DNA of 64,000 bases from Ferrimonas balearica. Its GTDB lineage: Bacteria > Pseudomonadota > Gammaproteobacteria > Enterobacterales > Shewanellaceae. The stretch spans positions 62,001 to 126,000 of the forward strand of contig NZ_JAHVHW010000005.1 in NCBI RefSeq assembly GCF_019802055.1, in the 5' to 3' direction. Position 1 is the first letter of the stretch. Each line of letters begins with the position of its first letter. The notes beneath the pieces were generated by a model. The model did no database searches. It worked only from the letters and a program-made list of their open reading frames with translations, and had not been told where the DNA came from. Below are positions 15,589 through 25,166 of this stretch, one piece after another. Made by a program: the position numbers and the translations under genes.

Positions 15589-17685
15589 TCAGGCCTGACT
15601 GTAAATTTCTCGTCCGCCGAGCCAGCGATCGATAATGGCGGGTACCCGGGAAGGGTAGCGGTCCATCAGGTGCTGAGCCAGTCGTTGCACCTGAGGGATC
15701 AGTTCCGCATCGCGTACCAGGTCAGCAATCTTAAGTTCAGCCAATCCGGTCTGGCGGGTACCCAATACTTCACCGGGGCCACGGATCTCCAGGTCCCTTT
15801 GAGCGATCACAAAGCCGTCATTGCTCTCTCTGAGCACACCCAGTCGGGCCTGGGCGGTTTTGGAGAGTGGCGGGTGGTAAAGCAGGACACAGTGGCTGGC
15901 GACCGCGCCCCGGCCCACCCGTCCCCGCAACTGGTGTAGCTGGGCCAGACCGAGACGCTCCGGGTTTTCGATGATCATCAGGCTGGAGTTGGGCACATCC
16001 ACCCCCACCTCAATCACCGTAGTCGCGACCAGCAGATGAAGTTCATTGGCCTTAAAGGCGTTCATCACCTGCTGCTTCTCATCCGCCTTCATGCGGCCAT
16101 GCACCAGCCCCACTTTCAGCTCCGGCAGACGCTCCGCCAGATCAGCGGCGGTGTCTTCGGCGGCCTGACACTGCAGCACTTCGGATTCTTCAATCAGGGT
16201 GCAGACCCAGTAAGCCTGACGGCCTGCAGCACAAGCTTGTCGAACCCGCTCAATCACCTCGTCCCGACGTCCGTCTGGGATCACCACTGTGGTGACCGGC
16301 GTGCGTCCCGGGGGCAGCTCATCGATCACCGAAACGTCCAGATCCGCGTAGGCGGTCATCGCCAGCGTTCGGGGGATTGGCGTGGCGGTCATAATGAGCT
16401 GATGGGGGTAACACCCATCCTTCAGCCCCTTTTCCCGCAACGTCAGGCGTTGGTGCACACCAAATCGATGTTGTTCATCGACGATAACCAGTGCCAGATG
16501 GTGAAATGCGACCTGGCTCTGGAAGATGGCGTGGGTACCCACCACCATCCTGGCCTCGCCGCTGGCGATCTGACTCAGAGTGCTTTCCCTTGCTTTCCCC
16601 TTGAGCTTGCCCGCCAACCAGGCGACCGGAAGGCCCAGCGGTTCAAACCATTGGGCAAAAGCGGTGGCGTGCTGTTCCGCCAATAACTCCGTCGGCGCCA
16701 TCAGGGCCACCTGGTAGCCTTGCGAAATGGCGTGCAGGGCGGCCAGGGCGGCCACCAGGGTCTTACCGGAACCCACATCCCCCTGTACCAGACGCATCAT
16801 CGGTTCGGAGCGGGTAAGGTCAGCCCCAATCTCTGTCACCACCCGCTGTTGTGCGCCAGTGGGTCGAAAGGGCAGCGCTGACAGAAAACGATCGACCAGG
16901 GCCGGGTCCGACTGTAGAGGCAGGGCCCGGTGGGCGCCGGAATCCGCACGCAGCTTCAACATGGAGAGGTTCTGCGCCAGCAGCTCCTCCAGCACCAGGC
17001 GTTGCTGGGCCGGATGCTGGCCCGCTTCGAGTTGGGTCAGGCTGGCATCCGGTGGTGGCCGGTGGATAAAGTGCAGGGCGTCAGAGAGGGCCAGCTGGTG
17101 TGGGTACAGCCCCTCCGGCAGCAGCTCCGGCAGAGGGTGGTGGTGAAGCAGAGAGAGCGCTTCATCGGTCAGCTTACGCAGGCTGGCTTGCTTGAGCCCT
17201 TCGGTAGTGGGGTAGACCGGGGTCAGCGTCTCTTCCAGTAAGGGGTGAGTGTGCTCGCCCAGCACATGGTACTCCGGATGCACCATCTCAATGCTGCGCA
17301 TCCCCGCCCGGGCTTCACCAAAGGCGCGCACCCGCGCACCGGTGACAAAGCTCTCTTTCTGAGCCAGAGCAAAATTGAAAAAGTGGAGGCTGACGGTACC
17401 GCTGCCGTCGGCGAGCTTAACCGTCATGCGGCGACGACGGCCGTAGCTGACATTGGCTGAAAGCACTTCGCCTTCGATGGTGGCGTGTTGGCCCGGGTTC
17501 AGAGCCGCAATGGGCCAGACCCGGGTGCGATCTTCGTAACGAAGAGGAAGGTGAAGCAGCAGGTCGCCGACGCTGCGAACCCCAAGGCGGAGCAGTTTCT
17601 CCGCCAGTTTGTCCCCCACGCCTTTCAGCGTGGTGATGGGCAGGGTATTGAGTTTGTCCACCGAAGCCGGTGTGGAAGTGGTCAC
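15589..17685 (-). CDS. recG: ATP-dependent DNA helicase RecG
   Basis: 698 residues (E. coli 693). It remodels stalled replication forks and branched DNA. The N-terminal wedge/OB domain (about 60-160, DRTRVWPIAAL...ATIEGEV) precedes the helicase core with GDVGSGKT (Walker A), DEQHRFG (motif II) and QLRGRVGRG (motif VI). Near the C-terminus are the RecG-type NDGFVIAQRDLEIRGPGE and LGTRQTG motifs. The AMP-ligase gene lies upstream, separated from its start by 68 bases, instead of the direct spoT-trmH-recG run of E. coli. Confidence 0.97.
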   Translation of the reverse strand: MTTSTPASVDKLNTLPITTLKGVGDKLAEKLLRLGVRSVGDLLLHLPLRYEDRTRVWPIAALNPGQHATIEGEVLSANVSYGRRRRMTVKLADGSGTVSLHFFNFALAQKESFVTGARVRAFGEARAGMRSIEMVHPEYHVLGEHTHPLLEETLTPVYPTTEGLKQASLRKLTDEALSLLHHHPLPELLPEGLYPHQLALSDALHFIHRPPPDASLTQLEAGQHPAQQRLVLEELLAQNLSMLKLRADSGAHRALPLQSDPALVDRFLSALPFRPTGAQQRVVTEIGADLTRSEPMMRLVQGDVGSGKTLVAALAALHAISQGYQVALMAPTELLAEQHATAFAQWFEPLGLPVAWLAGKLKGKARESTLSQIASGEARMVVGTHAIFQSQVAFHHLALVIVDEQHRFGVHQRLTLREKGLKDGCYPHQLIMTATPIPRTLAMTAYADLDVSVIDELPPGRTPVTTVVIPDGRRDEVIERVRQACAAGRQAYWVCTLIEESEVLQCQAAEDTAADLAERLPELKVGLVHGRMKADEKQQVMNAFKANELHLLVATTVIEVGVDVPNSSLMIIENPERLGLAQLHQLRGRVGRGAVASHCVLLYHPPLSKTAQARLGVLRESNDGFVIAQRDLEIRGPGEVLGTRQTGLAELKIADLVRDAELIPQVQRLAQHLMDRYPSRVPAIIDRWLGGREIYSQA

Positions 17686-17753
17686 GGGCGGCGATCCGAA
17701 AATACTGTAAATATGATCAGATAATAGCAGCCCGCGCCTGTGGGATCAGCCCC

Positions 17754-19400
17754 TTAGAGTTCCACTTCCCAGAGCACTTTGTTGCCCTTCAGCAGAGCCA
17801 CCCGCTCGCCAAACCGCTGCTCCAGCACGTGACGTTTGATCTTGAGGGTGGGGGTCAGCACCTCGTTCTCCACATCCCAGGGCTCATCGACAACCAGAAC
17901 GCCGCCGAGAGTCGCGTGGCTCTCCATCTGGCCGGAGACCAGTTCCGCAGTGTCCGCCAACGCCTGGCGAACCTGGTCGCGAGGCATCAGGCTGGCGCCT
18001 TCGGAGAGCTGCACCAGAGCCACCGGATAGGGCAGGCCGGAGCCAATCACGCACACCAGTTCGATGTGATTGTTCTGAGCCAGCTTGCGCTCCAGCGGTA
18101 CCGGAGCCACGAATTTGCCTTTGGCGGTCTTGAAGTTGTCCTTCACCCGACCGGTGATGGTGACAAACTGCTCATCATCGATGGTGGCCTGATCGCCGGT
18201 GCGGAAGAAGCCATCCTCGGTAAAGGATTCAGCCGTGGCTTCCGGATTCTTGTAGTACTCGCGGAACAGACCGGGACTCTTGAACAGCAGCTCGTTGTTG
18301 TCGCCGATCTTCACCTCACACTCACTGCCCGGTTTGCCGACGGTGCCGATCTTGTCGGGACGGAAGGGGAAGTTCAGTGTGGCGTACGCGCCGTTTTCAG
18401 TCATGCCCCAGGCTTCGGTGATGTCCATGCCGATCTTGCGATACCAGTGCAGCAGCGCCGGAGAGACCGGAGCGGAGCCACAACCCAGCACCTTGGCGGA
18501 GTTCAGACCCAGCTGGATGCGGATCTTACGGGCCACCAGGCTGCCGATCAGGGGCAGCTTCAGCAGCAGGTTGAGCTTGGATTCGCCGACTTTGTCGATG
18601 ATGTTCTTCTGGAACAGGGTCCAGAGTCGCGGAACCGACAGGAAGAAGGTGGGCTGGGCCACTTTGACGTCATCGACAAAGGTATCCAGCGCTTCCACAA
18701 AGTAGACGGTGCCGCCGCTGTAGAAGGCGGTGCCTTCGATGTACACGCGCTCGGTAATGTGGGCCAGGGGCAGGTAGGAGATCACCCGGTCCTGTGCGGT
18801 GGCGCCCAGGTGGTTGGCTACGGCGGTTCCGGCCCAGCCGTAGGCCCGGTAGGTGACGACCGCACCCTTGGGGTTACCGGTACTGCCGGAGGTGTAGATG
18901 ATGGTCATTACATCGTCCAGCTCCGGACGGGCATCGTCCAGCGGGTCGCTCATCTCCAGCAGTTGATGCCAGTGGTACTGCACCGGCAGGCTGGGGTAGC
19001 TCATATCGAAGCGCAGCAGATCCTGACTGATGGCGTCGGCCTGCAGTTCGGGGTTATCCAGTTTGCCGATAAAGATCGCTTTGGCTTCGGAGTGCTGAAG
19101 TACGTAGCGGATGGTGTCGGCATTGGCGGTGGGGTAGATGGGGATGCTGATGAAGCCCCCGGCCTGCAACGCCAGGTCGGTGATAAACCATTGGGCGCAG
19201 TTTTTCGACAGGATGGCGACCTTATCGCCCCGCTTCAGACCCAGTTGACGCAGCGCTCCCGCCAGTCGGTAGGCGGCTTCGCGGGTTTGGGCCCAGGTCA
19301 GGTCATGAAGTTGGCGCTCGCGGGGTTGGCGTAGAAACACGGTTTCGCCCTGAACCGAGCACCAGTGATCCAACATCTGAAGAGGGGTTTGTAAGGTCAT
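17754..19400 (-). CDS. Long-chain acyl-CoA synthetase (AMP-binding protein)
   Basis: 548 residues. Adenylate-forming enzyme that activates a fatty acid to acyl-CoA. The P-loop-like motif IIYTSGSTGNPKGAV is at about residue 165, the adenine motif EAWGMTENGAY at about 325, and the hinge motif FFRTGDQATID-x-TGRVKD at about 390-410. The internal ITERVYIEGTAFYSGGT block is like the FadD15/eukaryote-type synthetases rather than E. coli FadD. It is inserted between trmH and recG, and its long upstream gap (217 bases) suggests an independent promoter. Confidence 0.88.
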   Translation of the reverse strand: MTLQTPLQMLDHWCSVQGETVFLRQPRERQLHDLTWAQTREAAYRLAGALRQLGLKRGDKVAILSKNCAQWFITDLALQAGGFISIPIYPTANADTIRYVLQHSEAKAIFIGKLDNPELQADAISQDLLRFDMSYPSLPVQYHWHQLLEMSDPLDDARPELDDVMTIIYTSGSTGNPKGAVVTYRAYGWAGTAVANHLGATAQDRVISYLPLAHITERVYIEGTAFYSGGTVYFVEALDTFVDDVKVAQPTFFLSVPRLWTLFQKNIIDKVGESKLNLLLKLPLIGSLVARKIRIQLGLNSAKVLGCGSAPVSPALLHWYRKIGMDITEAWGMTENGAYATLNFPFRPDKIGTVGKPGSECEVKIGDNNELLFKSPGLFREYYKNPEATAESFTEDGFFRTGDQATIDDEQFVTITGRVKDNFKTAKGKFVAPVPLERKLAQNNHIELVCVIGSGLPYPVALVQLSEGASLMPRDQVRQALADTAELVSGQMESHATLGGVLVVDEPWDVENEVLTPTLKIKRHVLEQRFGERVALLKGNKVLWEVEL

Positions 19401-19585
19401 ACTGGCATCCTTTGCTGATTGGCTTGCTATCGTCTGTTGTTATTGGCCGGGTCCCGGCTCAGCTTATGCCCTTAAGTATGGCGACAGACGATGGAAATGG
19501 CGTAGCAAAAACGGGTCTAACCAGTGGATAAACTAACGGTTTATTTACAAACTTGGTAGCGAAAAGGCGGGAAAGGGCGGAAAAG

Positions 19586-19613
19586 AAAACGGCTCCGAGG
19601 AGCCGTTTTGTCG
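19586..19613 (-). terminator. Terminator after trmH
   Basis: AAAACGGCTC/GAGCCGTTTT (19586-19595, 19600-19609) with a CGAG loop. On the minus strand it ends TTTTCTTTTCC, closing the gmk-rpoZ-spoT-trmH operon. Confidence 0.85.
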
Positions 19614-19617
19614 TGCT

Positions 19618-20325
19618 TCAGTCGTCCAGGTGTTCCCAGGCGGATTTGTTCATCTGCACCTTTTGCCACCAATCCTCGGAGGCCTGGATCTGCCCCTCGT
19701 CATCGATCTGGGGGTAGGGCAGGCCCTTCTGGCGACAGATCTTGGCGAAGATCGGATGGCCACCCTCAAACAGCAGACGCTGGCATTCCGCCTCAGCCAG
19801 ACGGCGCTGGCCATACATGCCGGCAGCCTGACGTTGACGCTGGGCTTCGTACAGCAGCAGCGCGGTTGCGACCGACACATTGAGAGACTGAACCATGCCC
19901 ACCATCGGGACAATGACATCCTGGTCCGCCAGTGCCAGCGCTTCCGCAGTGATGCCGGTTTTCTCCTGACCCATCAGAATGGCCGTGGGCTTGGTGTAAT
20001 CGACCTCCCGGAAGTCGACGGCCTTATCGGAGAGGTGGGTGGCGATGATCTGCATCCCCTGCTCACGCATCCCGGCGATCGCATCCTGGATCGAACGGTG
20101 CGTGTTCACCTTCACCCACTGCTGGCTGCCGGTGGCGGTGCCGCCGCGAAGGCGCATGGAGTTACCGGGCCAGACGGCGTGCACTTCGTGGATGCCGATG
20201 GCGTCGGCGGTGCGGACCATTGCAGAGAGGTTATGGGTTTTGTGCACCTGTTCCATGCAGATGGTCAGGTCCGGCTGACGCATGTCCAGCATGGCGTTGA
20301 TGCGGGCGAGACGTTCTGGGCTCAT
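19618..20325 (-). CDS. trmH: tRNA (guanosine-18-2'-O)-methyltransferase
   Basis: 235 residues (E. coli 229). SPOUT-class enzyme that 2'-O-methylates G18 in the tRNA D-loop using SAM. SpoU motifs are visible: HNLSAMVRTADAIG (motif 1, catalytic Arg), TAILMGQEKTGI (motif 2) and IVPMVGMVQSLNVSVATAL (motif 3, forming the trefoil knot). The C-terminal extension is typical of TrmH rather than TrmL. It follows spoT as in E. coli, with a hairpin in the 67-base gap. Confidence 0.96.
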   Translation of the reverse strand: MSPERLARINAMLDMRQPDLTICMEQVHKTHNLSAMVRTADAIGIHEVHAVWPGNSMRLRGGTATGSQQWVKVNTHRSIQDAIAGMREQGMQIIATHLSDKAVDFREVDYTKPTAILMGQEKTGITAEALALADQDVIVPMVGMVQSLNVSVATALLLYEAQRQRQAAGMYGQRRLAEAECQRLLFEGGHPIFAKICRQKGLPYPQIDDEGQIQASEDWWQKVQMNKSAWEHLDD

Positions 20326-20343
20326 GGGGATACCTTTGGTTGG

Positions 20344-20366
20344 AAAACGAGGGCCAGTGGCCCTCG
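20344..20366 (-). terminator. Hairpin terminator between spoT and trmH
   Basis: CGAGGGCC/GGCCCTCG (20348-20355, 20359-20366) with a 3-base loop. On the minus strand it is followed by TTTTCC. The short T-tract suggests partial termination that would lower trmH expression relative to spoT. Confidence 0.6.
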
Positions 20367-20392
20367 AATAAGATAGCGTGTTGTGGCGGCGA

Positions 20393-22498
20393 TCAGTTGC
20401 GGGAGCGGGCCGCTTTGAGGACTTCGGGCATCACCCGGATCTTACGCAGCACATTGGCCAGGTGGACCCGGTCCTGAACCGTGAGGGTCAGGTTGATCAC
20501 ATAGATACGGCCATCCTTCTCATCGGTGTTGAGGTTGTGGATGTTGGCATCCGCACCCGCGATGATGGAGGTCAGTTTGGCCAGAGCGCCCTGGTGGTTG
20601 ACGATCTCAATGCGCAGTCCGGTTACGTATTCGGCGCCGGGCTCGTCGGTCCATTCAACCGGCAGGAATTTCTCTGCCTCCTGCTCCAGATTGCGACGAA
20701 TGTTACGGCAGCTGTCGATGTGCACCACCAGTCCTTTACCCGGACTGACGTGGGCAACCACATCGTCGCCTGGGATGGGGCGGCAGCACTTGGCAAAGGA
20801 GACCAGCATCCCCTCGGCGCCCTTGATGGCAAGTTTGCCGTCTGGGTTGGTGGGCTGAGTCGCCCCGTCACCGCGGAGTCGCTGCGCCACCACCAGGCTC
20901 ATTACGTCACCCAGGCCAATGGCGGCCAGCACATCATCCAGACTGTTGTAGCGGGACTCGCTGATCATCTGGTCAATCTGGGCTTCGGGGATGTCGGACA
21001 GGTTGAGCTCGCCCAGAGCATGATTCAGAAGCCGTTTACCCAGCGCGATCGATTCGGTCTGCTCCAGGTTCTTCAGCACCTGACGGATTTTGGTGCGGGC
21101 TTTGGCGGTCACCACAAAGTTCAGCCAGGCCGCATTGGGGCGTGCGCCCGGTGCGGTGATGATCTCGACGGTTTGTCCGGATGCGAGGGGCATGCTCAGC
21201 GGGTAGGCCTGACGGTTAACCCGGGCGCCGACACAGCTGTTGCCGATGTCAGTGTGTACCGCAAAGGCAAAGTCCACTGCGGTGGCGCCCAACGGCAGTT
21301 CCAGAATCTTCCCGGTGGGCGTGAACACGTAGATCTCGTCTGGGAAGAGATCGGACTTAACGCTCTCGATAAATTCGAAGGAGTTGCCAGCGCTCTGCTG
21401 CAGCTCCAGCAGGCTCTGCATCCACTTACGGGCACGCACCTGAGTGGTGGTGGCCTCAAGCTCGCCGTTGTTTTTGTAAAGCCAGTGGGCTGCCACGCCC
21501 TTGTCTGCCATCTGATCCATATCTTCAGTACGGATCTGCACCTCAACCGGCACCCCGTGGGGGCCAAACAGTGAGGTGTGCAGGCTTTGATAACCGTTCG
21601 CCTTGGGGATGGCGATGTAATCTTTGAAGCGGTTTGGACGCGGCTTATAGAGGGTGTGCATCGCGCCAAGCACCCGGTAGCAGGTGTCGATGTTGGCCAC
21701 GGTGATCCGGAAGGCGTAGATGTCCATCACCTCCTGGAACTGAAGCTCCTTGTTCACCATCTTGTTGTAGATGGAGAACAGGTTCTTCTCACGCCCCTGA
21801 ACGGTGCCCTCAATGCCACTCTCCTCAAGACGTCCGGCTATCTCGGCTTCGATGCTCTGCATCAGTTCCTTACGGTTGCCCCGGGCGGCGTGAACCACCT
21901 CTTTCAGCACCCGATAGCGCATCGGGTAGAGGGCGCGGAAGCCAAGATCCTCCAGCTCGTTCTTGATGTTATGGATACCAAGACGGTTGGCCAGGGGAGC
22001 GAAGATCTCGAGGGTTTCCCGGGCGATGCGGCGGCGCTTGTCCGGACGCAGCGACCCAAGGGTGCGCATGTTGTGGGTGCGATCGGCCAGCTTGATCAGG
22101 ATGACGCGGATGTCCTGCACCATCGCCATCACCATCTTGCGGAAGTTCTCCGCCTGGGCCTCTTTGCGATCGCGGAATTTGAGCTTGTCGAGCTTGGAGA
22201 CGCCCTCCACCAGCTCAGCCACCTGACTGCCGAACAGCTCCGCCAGGTCTTCCTGGGTCAGTTCGGTGTCTTCGATGACGTCGTGGAGGAGAGCGGCCAT
22301 CAGCGTCTCATGATCAAGACGCATCTCGGCCAGGATGCGGGAAACCGCAACCGGGTGGGTAATGTAGGGGTCGCCGCTGGATCGAGTCTGCCCATCGTGA
22401 GCGTCACGGGCAGTGATATAAGCTTGGGTAAGCTGTTCTACCTGCTCGGGTTCCAAGTAGCTGGCAGCCAGTTCCTTTAGGCCTTCAAACAGGTACAA
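20393..22498 (-). CDS. spoT: Bifunctional (p)ppGpp synthetase/hydrolase SpoT
   Basis: 701 residues (E. coli 702). It sets (p)ppGpp level during nutrient stress. The HD hydrolase domain retains ALLHDVIEDTELT, the metal-binding HDxxED that distinguishes SpoT from RelA. The synthetase domain contains GREKNLFSIYNKM and RFKDYIAIPKANGYQSLHT. Then come TGS (VFTPTGKILELPLGATAVDFAF), helical, zinc-finger-like and ACT (about 625-700) domains. It starts MYLFEGLKELA. Gap to rpoZ is 15 bases, so co-transcribed with gmk-rpoZ. Confidence 0.97.
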   Translation of the reverse strand: MYLFEGLKELAASYLEPEQVEQLTQAYITARDAHDGQTRSSGDPYITHPVAVSRILAEMRLDHETLMAALLHDVIEDTELTQEDLAELFGSQVAELVEGVSKLDKLKFRDRKEAQAENFRKMVMAMVQDIRVILIKLADRTHNMRTLGSLRPDKRRRIARETLEIFAPLANRLGIHNIKNELEDLGFRALYPMRYRVLKEVVHAARGNRKELMQSIEAEIAGRLEESGIEGTVQGREKNLFSIYNKMVNKELQFQEVMDIYAFRITVANIDTCYRVLGAMHTLYKPRPNRFKDYIAIPKANGYQSLHTSLFGPHGVPVEVQIRTEDMDQMADKGVAAHWLYKNNGELEATTTQVRARKWMQSLLELQQSAGNSFEFIESVKSDLFPDEIYVFTPTGKILELPLGATAVDFAFAVHTDIGNSCVGARVNRQAYPLSMPLASGQTVEIITAPGARPNAAWLNFVVTAKARTKIRQVLKNLEQTESIALGKRLLNHALGELNLSDIPEAQIDQMISESRYNSLDDVLAAIGLGDVMSLVVAQRLRGDGATQPTNPDGKLAIKGAEGMLVSFAKCCRPIPGDDVVAHVSPGKGLVVHIDSCRNIRRNLEQEAEKFLPVEWTDEPGAEYVTGLRIEIVNHQGALAKLTSIIAGADANIHNLNTDEKDGRIYVINLTLTVQDRVHLANVLRKIRVMPEVLKAARSRN

Positions 22499-22513
22499 CG
22501 GCGACCTCCGGAA

Positions 22514-22792
22514 TTACAGGGAGCGACCTTCGGCGATGGCAGCAACAGCAGCCAGTTCGGCGGCTTCCTGCTCACGCTGGGCCTGACGCTCCTGCTCATC
22601 CAGGGCGGCAGAGTTGATCAAACCCTGCTCGATTTCGCGCAGTGCCACTACGGTCGATTTATCGTTTTCCACCTCTACCAGCGCCTCTTTGCCCTGAACG
22701 GACAGTTGGCGAGCGCGACGTGCCGCCACCAGGATCAGGTCAAAACGGTTGCCGATCTTATCTACGGCGTCTTCTACAGTAACCCGTGCCAT
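22514..22792 (-). CDS. rpoZ: RNA polymerase omega subunit
   Basis: 92 residues (E. coli 91). It starts [29 protein letters not shown], the conserved omega core that clamps the beta-prime C-terminus. It also forms part of ppGpp site 1 in proteobacterial RNA polymerase (family knowledge), which fits the adjacent spoT. The acidic, Gln/Ala-rich tail is typical. The upstream gap to gmk is 59 bases. Confidence 0.97.
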   Translation of the reverse strand: MARVTVEDAVDKIGNRFDLILVAARRARQLSVQGKEALVEVENDKSTVVALREIEQGLINSAALDEQERQAQREQEAAELAAVAAIAEGRSL

Positions 22793-22851
22793 TACGAGGA
22801 GCTCCTGATTAAGTTGGAAAAAAATGACGCAAAATTGTACATGATGTCGGC

Positions 22852-23475
22852 TTAGTCTGCCAACAGATCATCTAGCATACCACCGTGTGCCTCAACCTGC
22901 CTAGCAAGGCGGGTTCGCTCAGCCTTGACGATGGCACGTAACTCACTCAGAGCGGTATCGAAATCTTCGTTCACCAACAGGTAATCAAACTCACCATAGT
23001 GAGAGATTTCGCTCTGGGCTTCCGCCATCCGACCGGCGATCACCTCGTCGCTGTCCTGGCCACGGCTGCGCAGACGACGCTCAAGTTCCGCCCGGGAGGG
23101 GGGCAGAATAAAGATACCGATGGCATCGGGGATCAGGGTTTTGACCTGACGGGCGCCCTGCCAGTCGATGTCCAGAAACACATCGATGCCCTTTTCCAGA
23201 GTCTGCTCAATGGTGATGCGAGAGGTGCCGTAGTAGTTACCAAACACTTCGGCCCACTCGAAGAAGGCACCCTGGTCAATCAGGTCCTTAAACGCTTCGG
23301 GGGTGACGAAGTGATAGTGGACGCCGTTCTCCTCTCCGGGACGCATGGCGCGAGTGGTGTGGGACACAGACACCTGCATATCAGCCGACTTGCCTTGCAG
23401 CAGCGCGCTGATAAGGGAGGATTTCCCTGCGCCGCTGGGGGCAGAGAGGATAAAAAGGTTACCACGACGTGCCAT
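22852..23475 (-). CDS. gmk: Guanylate kinase
   Basis: 207 residues (E. coli 207). It phosphorylates GMP to GDP. P-loop [11 protein letters not shown] lies near residue 13, the GMP-binding region [19 protein letters not shown] near 40, and the lid region [17 protein letters not shown] near 135. First gene of the conserved gmk-rpoZ-spoT-trmH operon, whose promoter should lie in 23476-23742, shared with divergent dps. Confidence 0.97.
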   Translation of the reverse strand: MARRGNLFILSAPSGAGKSSLISALLQGKSADMQVSVSHTTRAMRPGEENGVHYHFVTPEAFKDLIDQGAFFEWAEVFGNYYGTSRITIEQTLEKGIDVFLDIDWQGARQVKTLIPDAIGIFILPPSRAELERRLRSRGQDSDEVIAGRMAEAQSEISHYGEFDYLLVNEDFDTALSELRAIVKAERTRLARQVEAHGGMLDDLLAD

Positions 23476-23742
23476 GGTGTTCGGGATCCTGACGCTTGGG
23501 GCTGGCGTACAGTGTAGCGCCTGCCGAAGTTAGGTCGGGGCGCTGCCCCAACGGTGAAAATTGAGGCGCGAAATGTTAACACGCCCGCCGCGGCGGGCCA
23601 AGAAGCGCGCGATGATCCATCGGTCACACTCTGATAATCGCACACTTAGATTGGGGTGATAGGTTCTATTCGCTTTTGTGGTTATGTGGGGCTGGCTATT
23701 CTGTGCCGGAGCAATGAACTTCCCTAATTTGAGGCACAGACA

Positions 23743-24222
23743 ATGAGCACCAACCTGATTGGACTGGATAAAGTGGGCGCGGAAAGCCTGGCAGATCAAC
23801 TGAACCAACTCCTGGCCAACTACCAGGTTCTCTATATGAATGTGCGCGGCTTCCACTGGAACGTGCAGGGCGCCAACTTTTTTGAGCTGCACGCCAAGTT
23901 TGAGGAGATCTACGATCAGCTGCTGCTGAAGGTGGATGAGATCGCTGAGCGTATCCTGACTCTGGGTCATCAGCCCCGCCACGCTTTCTCCGATTACCTG
24001 AAGATGAGCCAGATCGACGAGGTTAAGGGCGTGCGCGACGGCCATGTCGCCATCGAAAGCATTCTGAGTGCCTACAAGTTGCTGTTGAGCCAGCAGCGCC
24101 GCATTCTGGCCCAGGCCAGTGAACTGGGCGATGAAGGTACCGTTTCCCTGATGAGCGATTACATCAGCCAGCAGGAGAAAGAGTCCTGGATGCTGGCGGC
24201 GTACCAGGGTCGTGGCGCCTGA
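23743..24222 (+). CDS. dps: Dps-family ferritin-like DNA-protection protein
   Basis: 159 residues, one four-helix bundle. Ferroxidase-site residues are visible in GFHWNVQGANFFELHAKFEEIYDQLLLKVDEIAER (H, H, D and E of the inter-subunit site). It stores iron with peroxide consumption, protecting DNA. The N-terminus is short and poorly basic (MSTNLIGLDKVG), so strong DNA binding is doubtful. It starts 267 bases from divergent gmk. That gap holds no gene, and I found no convincing OxyR or Fur box in it. Confidence 0.9.
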   Translation: MSTNLIGLDKVGAESLADQLNQLLANYQVLYMNVRGFHWNVQGANFFELHAKFEEIYDQLLLKVDEIAERILTLGHQPRHAFSDYLKMSQIDEVKGVRDGHVAIESILSAYKLLLSQQRRILAQASELGDEGTVSLMSDYISQQEKESWMLAAYQGRGA

Positions 24223-24236
24223 GCCTGCCCGGTCCC

Positions 24237-25166
24237 TCAGGGATTCAGGTAGTCCCGCAGATAGCGACATCCAGTCTGAACGTCGATGGGCACCGGCACG
24301 GTGAGGTGTCGGGCGCCCGTCAGCGGCAGACCGGAAGGCAGTGGGGCAATTGCATTCTGCCAGCGGTCCAACAGATGAAACTGGCTGAACGCTTCCTGTT
24401 GCTGAGAATGCAATGCGGGGGAGAGTTCTGCTGGATCAATGGCCCGGCACTGCCATTCGGCACCCGGGGTCAGCCACGCCAGATGGGTGGGCGATAGCCG
24501 CTCGGCCAACTGCCCCGGATAGAGCGTTTCCACCCCGACCCGCCATTGCGCCTCGCCGATTCGTCGGCCGGGGCGCTCCGGCGAGCCCACCATGCCGGGT
24601 AGCCAGGGATGGCTGCGCAGATGATGGGGACGAAGGTAAAAGTGGTCCTGCAGACAGTACGCCTCACCCTGGAGGAACAGAAACTTATCCTCCGCCAACA
24701 GTTGCCAACCCTCTTCCATCAAGCCCAGCACCAGTTGGGTTTTTCCCACCTGTTTTGCCCCGAACAGCATCAGAGTACGCGGGCCCTGACCGAGTACCGC
24801 ACCGTGCATCAGGGCGCCACCTTGACGGGCCATCAGTATCCTGATGGCCCACAGCAGTCCAAAGTGCAGCCGTCCGTAATGGGGCGCACGCACCAGAAGG
24901 CGAAAGCCGTCGCTGATCGGCTGAATCACAAGCCGTTTTTGGGTTTGCCCCAGCCAGTGCGCGCCAAGTTGATCGAATTGCCACTGGGGCTTGAGGCGCG
25001 GCCGGTAACCCGGGGTATCCAGGGTGCCCAGTTCAATACGCCAGGGGGCCGTTGAACGCTCTGCGCGGAATCGGCCAAAGCGCTCAAGAAGCGGGGTAAG
25101 AAGGGGCTGTGGCAGCACGCCCTCAATACGGATCAGGTCGTACAGGTTGAGCGTCACGTTGTTCAT
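24237..25166 (-). CDS. HPr-kinase-like protein of the exopolysaccharide operon
   Basis: 309 residues. The C-terminal half resembles the catalytic domain of HPr kinase/phosphorylase: GGALMHGAVLG followed by FGAKQVGKTQL (P-loop, residues 136-145) and LLAEDKFLF. No HPr or PTS gene is nearby, and the N-terminal half (1-110) is not the normal HprK sensor domain. Related orphan HprK-like proteins occur in some polysaccharide clusters; their targets are unknown. The ATG at 25166 overlaps the flippase stop as ATGA; a longer upstream frame is rejected. Last gene of the twelve-gene operon. Confidence 0.6.
   Translation of the reverse strand: MNNVTLNLYDLIRIEGVLPQPLLTPLLERFGRFRAERSTAPWRIELGTLDTPGYRPRLKPQWQFDQLGAHWLGQTQKRLVIQPISDGFRLLVRAPHYGRLHFGLLWAIRILMARQGGALMHGAVLGQGPRTLMLFGAKQVGKTQLVLGLMEEGWQLLAEDKFLFLQGEAYCLQDHFYLRPHHLRSHPWLPGMVGSPERPGRRIGEAQWRVGVETLYPGQLAERLSPTHLAWLTPGAEWQCRAIDPAELSPALHSQQQEAFSQFHLLDRWQNAIAPLPSGLPLTGARHLTVPVPIDVQTGCRYLRDYLNP

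Noticed and set aside
17670-19334. 554-codon frame opposite the acyl-CoA synthetase
   Set aside because: Same reasoning; the synthetase motifs on the minus strand are unambiguous.
23640-23742. OxyR or Fur site upstream of dps
   Set aside because: ATAG-GTT-CTAT looks like an OxyR half-site but the spacing is wrong, and no Fur dyad was found.
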